Below the pieces are notes generated by a model. That model had not been told where the DNA came from. It saw only the letters and a program-made list of their open reading frames with translations, and searched no databases. The translations under genes were made by a program, and so were the position numbers. From Leucocoprinus leucothites (taxonomy: Eukaryota; Basidiomycota; Agaricomycetes; Agaricales; Agaricaceae), in NCBI GenBank assembly GCA_013368445.1, contig JAACJO010000004.1, positions 1,674,001 through 1,738,000 of the forward strand: a stretch of 64,000 bases of DNA, written 5' to 3'. This document shows positions 45,490 through 64,000 of this stretch, in pieces (the stretch's first letter is position 1; each line of letters begins with the position of its first letter).

Positions 45490-48489
45490 TGTAGCACCTT
45501 GCTACGTGCACGGCCACAAAGGCAGCATTACTGCTCGAACCCTCACGAACGGCGCAGGATGCCTTTCGGACTCTCTTGCTCAGTCATAGTACTTGCTCTT
45601 GTGTTTTACTCCTCTTTTTTTTGACATTGGCATTGAATTTCGACATGCTTCATCATTCAACTCCCAATCTTTATCCCCACCCACTGACTTATTCCTCTCT
45701 GAGTTTTACTTGTCCTTCCTTTCAATGATATCCAGAGCCGTAGTTCAAACCGAACCAATCATCAATTTGTTCGTTCCTGAGCGAATTCCGACTCAAGCTC
45801 GTTTGGTTCGGTCTGATTTTCCGAGCGGCAATCACACAATCGCATCATTTTACCCTATTTCACTTTATTGGCCTCCAACGGTTGCGATTGTGCTACTCGT
45901 TGGCGTTGGAACGCACCGCAGCCTGCCGCAAACGGGTTTCATAGCGTCCCTAGCTCATTGGCAGCGCATTGTTCTGTGTGATTCACACCAAGAGTCAATT
46001 TTGTGTATGGCTGTAACGTTGGTTTGTAACCTGTACTAGAAACATACTAGAGGTAAATGTACTGTCCCTATGCTATGCCGAAAAACTTGAAACATTCCGT
46101 AGCCTTACATGCGCGTACATGCCTCCCGTAAGTATCTGCCACCATAAGTACCAGCCCCTAACTATACGACTGAGCCGCAAGTAAACGCACCCGAAATAAC
46201 ACCACGAACGATGGCGGCATTCCGGCTCAACCAATTAGTTCCAGCCTTCGGGCCTTACCCATTCCCTGTTCCTTCCTCGGGCATCAGCGTTAGGTAGCAG
46301 AACTCGCGCACGCGCGATTGGATGGTCTGGACTGTGTGATCGGCTATATGTATGTACGATCACGAAGAACAATGAGGGACCCTGTCAATGACTTGTCAAA
46401 AATGGGGGGAGAGGTTGAGAGAGAAGGGTCAAACGGGTAATCATATGGAGCAGGTGCTCAAAAAGGCGGGTCAAAAAAATTACTTTTTGTTCAATCAGGC
46501 AGGTGAGAGAATTGATCAGGAGGGGTTCTGAGTGATGGAGGGCTGGTTCAAAATGACGCTTCCTCGGCATTGGCTAGTAGTGACTTGCAAAGCTTGGAAC
46601 TCGAAGCAGCTGAGCACTGTACTGGGTCCTGACTGATGACTCTAGATATCCACCTTACGGTGTCTGTTGCATTTTCTTTTCTTATACAGCTCAGATAAGT
46701 ACCGCCCCTCTCGCCTGCAATCACATTAAAATGATCATATCGATCATCGTTTGGCGGTAGAGGGGCCCGACCCGCCCGTCTGACGCCATGTCCCCAAATG
46801 TGTCGTATAGACTGCAAGTAGCATGATCATCCATGTGTTAGGTGTGCTAATGATAACCCAACTGGTTACACATGCGAATGTGTGGGGATTTCCTGCCCAT
46901 CAAGATGGCACACAACTGACGTCGATGGAGGAGGAGGGGTCGATGGGTCGACGGGTCCGACACCACACCTTTGAATGAATTGACTGCGTGCGTGCCGGTG
47001 CATCAGCATGATCAGAGTCAGTGCGTCACTGGCGGTAGCTGAGTTTAGTTACAGTACTTAAATCAAGCCGGAGCCCAGTCCATTACTATTTGTGGCAGCG
47101 ACCCGTCTATCTAATTCTGTCTCGGTTTCGATTCTATTGAGCCCAAAGCTCTTTCAATGGACTGCTGATCTCAACAATCCCTAATACCTCCTCTCAAAAC
47201 CCATGAACATTCGTGCGCTCCAAATTCGGCAACTACCAAGTACCAGTACTGAATTGCAACTGGGCTGTGCTGAGAAACCACTGACGCACACTGCGCCCTG
47301 GAGGCGAGAGAGTATGTCACTTCGCCGTCTAGTAGTAGGCGCCAAACAGAAAAATTTCACCCATTCCCAGGTATTCCCTCGGATCTCGAGGAGGCAATTA
47401 GCTGAATTTATTATCCCCCTTTATCTGTTTCCTCGTCCCGTGATATCATTATAAGTAATTATGACTAGATATGATACTGGCTCGGAGCTGAGCTGGGGTA
47501 CCAGTCTCGTAACGGTGAATAGTGCTCACCGGGGCGCTCATGTCCGCTTGCCATGAATTTGGTATACGAAAGGACTGCGGGTTCGATCATCCTCGTCACC
47601 AGTGTCTTGACCTGATCGTGAAGGGTATCCGATAAATGCAGACCCACAAATTAAACCCGAACTTTTCATAGATCTTCTAGGGCTGGCCATTTCCTACCCT
47701 CCATTTAATCCGGCTTCTTGTAGTTGCAGAAAATTCTATCTAGATTTAAAAAATTCACAATGAACTTAGATAGCAGTTGTTGTTGTCGTTGATTGCCCTA
47801 CGAAAAAAAAGTATTGAACTATGATGAAGAAACTTACAATAAACAAAAGGGAAAGATAAAGGAGGGAGGGTTGTACATTGTGTGATTAAAAGGAATGTTT
47901 GCACAAAAAATCATTGGTTGTCATTGGTTGTTGCTAAGAGAAAAAGAAAAAGAAAAAAAAATACTTGGGGGGAGACCTTGAGGATACGTATGGGACTAAC
48001 TATTGAAACAACACAGATATTAGCTATTCTTGGTGGTAAGGGATGGGAGGGGGTTGAGGTAACGGATGTGTTGGTAGAAGCGCAGCAGCGGCGATTCATG
48101 TATTGCGTTGAAGAGGGAGAGGAGATTGATTTGTGTTACACTATAGGAAGAGAAAAATTCACGATACATTGCGACATGGGTGGCGATGTTTTTGCGTGAG
48201 TGTTGTATGCGTGCGTGCGTGCGTGCGTGTATGATGTGGTATGCGGACATGATGGGGGAGTGACGGAGAGGGGGACGGGGGGCAGCGATGACGGTAATCA
48301 AACTGTCACAAAAAATCCGAAAGCAACGAGGGAGCACAGCAGGGGGGATTGCAGGGCAGACAAACAAAAATGGGTTATTAGTGTGATGGTGGGATTCAAT
48401 GAAAGGGAGCTATGGGAGGGGAAAAGGAAAGACAATGAAGCACCGGCTCCAGAAACCAAAAAAAAAAGAAAAGGAGTGTAAAACGAAAA
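45490..48489. other. 3-kb stretch without a supportable gene
   Basis: The largest gene-poor gap in the window. ORFs (for example 45593-46039 and 47203-47454 on plus) lack family resemblance and splice partners. Two nested-looking inverted pairs occur in succession: ACCGAACCAA (45749) with TTGGTTCGGT (45803), and CACAATCGC (45835) with GCGATTGTG (45884). A GTGC/GCGT repeat lies near 48210-48230. The right end is the 3' region of the LAMMER kinase. Confidence 0.5.
48208..48230 (+). repeat. GTGC tetranucleotide microsatellite
   Basis: About five tandem GCGT/GTGC units in non-coding DNA downstream of the LAMMER kinase gene. Confidence 0.8.
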
Positions 48490-50517
48490 TCAAATCTCCT
48501 CTGGAATCGTCAACGAAAAATACGGATGATTCAATGCCTCCCTAACTGTACTCCTCTGCGCCGGATCAAATGCTAGCAACCGTCTCACAAGGTCCAAAAA
48601 CTGCCGGTTGATATTGTCTATTGGAGGAATGACCTCCTCCAACGGACGTGTATTCTTCACGTCTCTTTTGCTCTGTCTTGTTGCTTTCGGTTTTGGCCAG
48701 TCCAGCCTCCCGTCTTTGAAAAATTCTGGTTTGGAACGTTGCCCTGCATGTGCAAAACGGTCAGGCATTTTCCCCATGACCATTTCCATCATGGCAAGAT
48801 GTTCCAGGTTGTCATGTGTCTGATAGAGGGCGACGCCAGTGTAAAATTCCACGAGGATGCAACCTAGCGAGTAGGCGTCGCAAGGGAATGACCAGCCGAG
48901 ACCTGGCATTGATTAATCAGTCAGTTGAGCTGAGTGTTGACAGATAGGCAGAGGATAGCGACGGACCTAGGATGATCTCGGGCGCGCGGTAGTGACGTGT
49001 TGATACAACGGTGGAGTGGTATTCCGACTCAAACGTCGCGGAGCCAAAATCTATTAGCCGGATATCGGTGGAATGGAGGATGCGTTTTGGCTTTGGAGGG
49101 GCGTTGCGCTGTATCAATGGTTAGTGCGAGTGCCAAAAGTGAGGAGGTGCGGAGGAACTTGCCTTATGGGAAGATGAGACGTGGACGACTTTGTAATCAT
49201 TATGAACTAGGAGAATATTTTCCGGTTTGAGATCGGTATGGATAAGACGAAGGTCATGGAGAACTGCAGGTGTGACGTGAATGAGTGGCGAGGTTGTGTG
49301 GAAGAGTGGTGGACGTACAAGCAACGCTGCCCAGAAGCTGTCTAGCGAAATCTTGAATGTGGTGCCGAGGGAACGGCGCAAATTCGTTTTCCTTGAGGAA
49401 ATCGTAGACACACATCCCCAGAAGCTCCGACACGAGGCATATGTGGTTTCGGTGATCAAACCAGTGCAGGAGGTGTATGCATTTGCTGTGAATGAGAAAA
49501 TGAGTAAAGGGCGCTTGTGGCCAGAAACCTGAGAAGGCCTACTTTCGGTTCATGGGATCGCGTTCCTTGAGCTTCTGGAGGACACGGACTTCTATTCTGC
49601 TCGCATCACGGTATTTGGGTATTGCTCGGATGATCTTGATGGCCACTCGTTGGTTGGTCTGCGTATCGATGGCCTCGACAACCTTGCCAAAGGTTCCCTG
49701 GCCGAGTAGGCGCACGGTGCGATCTAACACAAGTGATTAGCTCCACCGTTTTTGTGATAGGAGAGCGTCAAATAAAAAAACGCACAACGACGGAATATCA
49801 TGTCATCTGGGACGATAATGTAATGACCCTCCTTGTCATCGCAAGACGAGGGACCCTTCTAGGAGAGGTTGATGTGAGTCGGGTGGGAAGGGGCATTGGG
49901 TAGGAGATGTGGCGACCTACATCGTCTGGTGGAGCACCGTTTCTATAATCATGAGACTTTGCAGGGAGGAGAGCCTGTACATGGTGGGAGGATTGTACAG
50001 GTTTCTTGGGCGGAGGCGCACGGACCTCCTCTTGATGGTCCCGCTTCCGCTTCTTGGGAGCAGGAGCGGTGATGGATGAAGAGGTAGATGAAAGAGCCTG
50101 TGCCTCTGCAGCAGCACGGGCGCGTGTGCGGATGGGAGCGGAAAAGATGGGGGGCTGGTAGGAAGCAGAATAGCCCTGGTTGGTAGTTGTAGCCGGAGAG
50201 ATGGTGGCCGGGGGCGGAGTGTCTTCGATGACGATGACTTCGCGGAGACGACCATCCTGGTCAAGCTCCTGGACTTCAGAGTACTGAACGGAATATCTTG
50301 CTGCGCGTTTGCGCTTGCGAGCACCAGTGGGTGGTGTGGGCATTACGCTTGGGCCAGATGGATTGGTAGAGACTTGGCCGTTGAGGGATTGACGAGGATA
50401 CTGGGCCATAACTTGGGGTGGAAGCGGGTGGACCGCAGCCGACATCCTGGTCTGCGTGCTGGTGAACAACGACGTGGGGACTGAGGGAATCTGGGCTCCT
50501 TGCTGGCCCATTTCCAT
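48490..50517 (-). CDS. LAMMER (CLK/Kns1-type) dual-specificity kinase
   Basis: This nuclear kinase of the CLK family (yeast Kns1, fission yeast Lkh1) phosphorylates splicing and other factors. Start [19 protein letters not shown] at 50517. A disordered, basic N-terminal half contains nuclear-localisation-like [10 protein letters not shown] and PKKRKRDH. The kinase domain has [34 protein letters not shown] (catalytic Lys), [23 protein letters not shown] (DFG), [13 protein letters not shown] and the diagnostic [14 protein letters not shown]. It ends [15 protein letters not shown]. Six or seven exons. The start lies 19 bp from the proposed start of the divergent acetyltransferase gene. Confidence 0.93.
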
Positions 50518-50536
50518 CCCCCCTTCAACTCTCCAG

Positions 50537-53744
<3,208 letters not shown>

Positions 53745-53868
53745 TCAGGTTGTAGGTAGCTCGGTTTGAACCAGACTGGCATGTGGGATGGACGGGCGCA
53801 AGTGTGTTTGGTTTGCGTTCAGTGCTGGCTTGTTGCTGATGTGAGCGATATGGTCCAGTGAGTCGACG

Positions 53869-55948
53869 ATGCAATACGGCCACCTGCCCACTCTCCAGGA
53901 CCGCCGCGACGATAACAACACTGTAAGTCGTCTTTCTACTCCTTCTCACCGCTCACAGCCCCAGACCCCCTTTCAGACCCACCAGTCCCTCGGTCAAGCC
54001 CTTGGTCAACACCTTTCCTACCGTACTCCAGACTATCGCCATCCATCTACCTCTCCTCCGACCCACCCTCAGCCTCCTCCTTCACATTCTCCTCTTGCTG
54101 CTTTCACAGTTGCACCCGCAAATTCACCCTCTATCAAGCGCAAACATGTCGACTCATCCGTTCAACAAGTCATCAAGCGCGGCCGCCGTGAACTCGACGA
54201 TGCTGACCCTTACGACCTCGACCCAGGTGGCCAGGGTGCAAAGCATTGGACCGACGAGGAAAAGTCGAAACTCTTTACGTGGCTCATGGGCATTGGCCAG
54301 GATGAACACTGGAATGCACTCCGCGCGACTAAAAATTCGTGCCTGCGCGAGGTGAGCACTGCCTCTGTCATTATTCTCCGCTGCTCCTAATTTTTTTTGT
54401 AGTGCGCCATGGACGTTTTTGGCAGCAAGAAAACCTACCAAGCGCTCAAAGGGTGTTATGAGCGCAACTTTAATCTCTTCAAGCAGATTTACGCATTCGA
54501 GCAGTTTCATGCTCCCAACAACAATCTCGGTCATCTCTCCGAAGCTGATCGCCTGAGAGAGTACGAGCGCCGCCTTGCTACTGCCCGCAAGCAAGGCTGT
54601 GATGTGGGTAACATTACCGCCCGCACGATTGAGCATTGGCACCGAAGAGGGTGGTACGAGCTGTTTTACCGCCGGTAAGTGCCATGTGTCTGTGTAAGCT
54701 ATTACAGCCGTCGTATTTACGCTCGAATTATTAGGTGGCATGGTGATCCAGCGACAACGCGGCCGAGTCAGTCACGGAACAATAACAATACAAACAGCAG
54801 TCAAGGCGGCCCGCCGGACGATACTGAACCCGATGAACAACACCATCATCACCATCACACGCCTTCCGCTCCTCAGCAGCAGCAGCAGCAACCACAACTA
54901 CCACCACAACAGGTCCAGGCCCAAGCTCAGCAGCCACCGCCACAACCCCAACCACACCATCAACAACAACATCAACAATCAACAAACACCCCAAATACTA
55001 CGACTAATGCTTCCACGACCAATCCCAACAATGCTGCCCCCACAGGATTGGATTTTTCTACGGATCCTACCGCCAGTGCGCTGACCAACGGGATCAATGG
55101 CTTTACGCCCCATTTGAATTATATCAACCCGCAGTCGTTGCGGGATAATCCACTGGTGCCGCCTTCTCCTGCTACGGTTCCGACCGGCCCGACCCCTTCT
55201 TCTTCGATACACACGGGTGCTACCGCCATGACAGGTGGTGGTGGGACGGGAGGATTAGGAGGCCCGTCGACGATGGCGAATGGGAATCCTGGACCTTCGA
55301 GTTCGCAGCATCCACATCTGTTCGCAGGTGTTGGTAGTGCTGGTGGTCCTGGTTCGCATGGAGGTCTAGGAGGAGGGGGAGGAGGAAGTACACATCAAGG
55401 ACTTGGAGCGACTACGTCTTCCTCGTCGTCCAACTCTGGTGGTATTGGTGTAGGCCCCCATTCTGGTAGCACCAACCCATCCACCATCCCCTCTTCTTCC
55501 TCTTCCTCAACGACAGCGACCACCTCAACTGGTGGTACGAGTAGTGGATCGTCATCTTCCTCCGATCCACCCGTGGTCAATATCACCATCACACAAAACA
55601 TGCTTTCTACATATCTTCAATTCCTCCAGGTACAAACACAGACCGGGAAAATGAAGTTGGAGTATCTGAGGAGAAGGGAGGAGAGGGAGGAAAAGGAGAG
55701 TGTGCAGAGGAGAGAGATGGAGAGGATGAAATTGGAGAGGGAGGCTGCCGAGTTTGAGCATTCGAAACATTCGGCTAATACGAAACAGAAGGCTGATAGA
55801 GCTATAGTGAGTCTTTGTGAACCAATTTGAAGGATGATGTTGACCTGATACGCGTGGTGATTAGGAATTGCTCAGTAACCCATCTATTGACGCGTCAGTT
55901 AAACATGCCGCAAGCGAGTTTTTGAAAAAGTTATTCGCGACAGACTAA
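53869..55948 (+). CDS. SANT/Myb-like Q-rich nuclear protein
   Basis: This is a probable transcription-related protein. Start MQYGHLPTLQDRRDDNN at 53869. A basic patch (SIKRKHVD, VIKRGRREL) precedes a SANT/Myb-like domain: AKHWTDEEKSKLFTWLMG, EHWNALRATKNSCLREC, FGSKKTYQALKGCYERN, with a helical extension through TIEHWHRRGWYELFYRRW. Then come polyGln/Asn, His-Gln and Gly/Ser low-complexity segments (54860-55570), VVNITITQNMLSTYLQFLQV, a charged coiled-coil-like helix (RRREEREEKESVQRREMERM) and the last exon ELLSNPSIDASVKHAASEF. Probably an Agaricomycete-specific regulator; the DNA site is unknown. It lies 124 bp downstream of the acetyltransferase on the same strand. Confidence 0.75.
54868..55000 (+). 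repeat. CAG/CAA-rich low-complexity tract
   Basis: Encodes the Gln-, Pro- and His-rich stretch of the SANT/Myb-like protein (CAGCAGCAGCAGCAGCAACC and following). Confidence 0.8.
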
Positions 55949-56546
55949 CAATGCTAATGAGTTCTTGTATTTACCCCCCTCCTTCTTTGGTTTCTTTCTC
56001 ATTGCTTTCGAGCTATATATCCGGTGCTCTATTTCTCTTTCGAGGATATCTTTACCCCCCTTTGCTGTTGACTCTAGCTTTGTGTTGCAAATCGTATGTT
56101 GTGTGTTGTATTTAATGTGCTGATTTTTTCTACTCAATGGTGACTCTTGCTTCGTGGACGGTTTGCTTGCCCCTATGCTGCTTGGAGTGATATTGCACTT
56201 GTCGATTCGATCCATAATGCAGGCACACCAGCCCTGATCGATTTATTTTATTCAATGGTCCCGTCAGTTCGGTTTAAAATTGAACTCGGTTTCCAAAGCG
56301 AACGGACGAACGAACGAACGGAAGGTCTTTAGAACTCTTATGATTTATTCTAACCCGAAACTGTCTGCAGGGTTCGTCTAAACTTGCCCGAGTCTTGTCT
56401 ATCTATCTATGTATCTATCTGTAAACGTTTGGATTCTACGGAAATCAAAAAAGCCAGTTTGGCATCAATCATCGTCATCGTGTGTTATGTCATGCAAACA
56501 AAGTCAGTCAAGAACGTTCATCCATATCGTCGAGTTCGTCAATTCA
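55949..56546. other. Convergent 3' region, SANT-like gene / ABC transporter
   Basis: No gene. Contains short simple repeats: GAAC units near 56298-56322 and TATC units near 56397-56421. Confidence 0.55.
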
Positions 56547-63162
<6,616 letters not shown>

Positions 63163-64000
63163 ATTCCTCGGGAGGGGGTGGAGAAAGAATTCACATTGTG
63201 GTGGATGGGATGTTTTTATTACCTCCGCATCGACCGTGGTATGCATGGGGCCATAACCGGTTCTTCTTCCGTTGCGTAATAGTGCTGACCGAGTCAAACC
63301 TCAGCTTGCACAAGCTCAATATTCAATCGCAGGCCACACTGATCTCTTTTTCTTGCGGCATTGCACCGATTCCCAGTTATTACTGTCTATACATGGGTTG
63401 ACTATCGAGGCGTTCAAAGCTTGAACTCTTGATAGACGTGCCAAGAGGCTGAACGTGAACATTCAATGCCTGAAATATAATCTGAGACACAAGTTCCCAG
63501 CTACCAGGGCAAAACCTTGACTAACAATTATACCAAGGGTTCGCTGGCCTCGGGTTCCAAGCTCTGAGTAATACGAATTCTTTGTCAAAGTTGAGTGATT
63601 ACTTTGAAAGGAGTACCTATGTATTCGGTCATTTGTCACCCTTTCTTATCCCGAGAGCCGAGTTTAGATCGCTTGGTCACTCATTTTCAAGCCTGATGTA
63701 TGCCGGCAGCACCGAAACCACTCCTTTGCGCGGGTGATGATCCCCAAGATGGTCTCCGAGTGTTTGAAGAAAAGAACCTTATATAATTTCTCTCGAATTT
63801 TGAAAGACAGCAGGCTAGTAATGTACAGTTAGGTCGCACTGCCGAAAATTTGGTATCTTCTGCAAATACTAGGGCCAATTTCATCATATTGGGCCTTAGT
63901 ATGGCAGGATGTATAGAAATCGGGCTACGGGAAATCGGGCTAGTTAGAAATGGAGTCTGCATAACAGCTAGAATGACTGACCAGCGATGCAAGCAGGGAC
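63163..64000. other. ABC transporter upstream region, no gene seen
   Basis: The transporter's promoter lies here. A short direct repeat, GAAATCGGGCTA, occurs twice within 63917-63945. No supported gene up to the window end. Confidence 0.5.

Noticed and set aside
45593..46039. 149-codon plus-strand ORF
   Set aside because: It starts in a pyrimidine-rich stretch, shows no family resemblance and has no splice-linked continuation.
47203..47454. 84-codon plus-strand ORF beginning MNIRALQIRQLPS
   Set aside because: It has a real ATG but no recognisable domain and nothing around it to support a gene.
47550..47610. GGGTTCGATCATCC, resembling a tRNA T-loop
   Set aside because: The flanking bases do not form a T-stem, and no D-arm, anticodon arm or acceptor stem can be drawn around it.
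54731..55601. Minus-strand ORFs rich in valine, glycine and glutamate opposite the SANT-like gene
   Set aside because: They arise from the reverse complement of its low-complexity coding tracts.

Overview
This window is nuclear DNA from a filamentous basidiomycete, most likely a mushroom-forming fungus (Agaricomycetes). The evidence is the very dense introns (mostly 45-65 nt, GT-AG), short intergenic gaps, and protein families typical of the group: a Git3/cAMP-receptor-like 7TM receptor, CxxC-spliced C2H2 regulators, an F-box/LRR-type protein, a LAMMER kinase and tandem secreted aspartic proteases. Almost every gene is split, so the coordinates given here are full start-codon-to-stop-codon spans that include introns. 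Exons were joined by hand using splice signals and known family conservation.

Layout. 1-2.2 kb: RPB5 (RNA polymerase subunit, cut by the window edge) diverges from a SWD2/WDR82 WD40 gene. 2.4-6.2 kb: a TRAP-alpha/Irc22-like ER membrane protein and a RAS GTPase. 6.5-14 kb, all on the minus strand: a complex I assembly factor (CIA30), an orphan gene without a visible start, a seven-helix receptor, and DNA polymerase eta. 14.4-21.6 kb: an F-box-like protein, a Rieske/AIF-type oxidoreductase, a DUF1115 (RWDD2-like) protein, SDE2, and a DUF1295 membrane protein. 22-36 kb: two paralogous three-finger C2H2 regulators flank ILV5 (ketol-acid reductoisomerase), an F-box/LRR-like protein, a trimethyllysine dioxygenase carrying two apparent one-base frameshifts, and LYS4 (homoaconitase). 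36.6-40.5 kb: two weakly supported orphan loci, a complex I NDUFB10-type subunit, and a peroxisomal enoyl-CoA hydratase/isomerase. 40.8-45.5 kb: two tandem secreted aspartic proteases. 45.5-48.5 kb: about 3 kb with no supportable gene. 48.5-56 kb: a LAMMER kinase head to head with a MYST acetyltransferase that has a double PHD finger, then a SANT/Myb-like Q-rich protein. 56.5-63.2 kb: a full-length ABCC/Yor1-type transporter.

How the genes relate. Most neighbours are ordinary housekeeping genes with no cluster logic. Two groupings stand out. The two C2H2 genes (22.2 and 34.5-35.9 kb) share an unusual finger layout and also a homologous promoter: two ACCAATC elements exactly 77 bp apart, a common block between them, and a TATA box 19-20 bp downstream, in the same orientation relative to each gene. 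Separately, lysine synthesis (LYS4) sits 118 bp from a carnitine-pathway enzyme that uses trimethyllysine. I found no CRISPR array, prophage, rRNA, tRNA or intact transposon.
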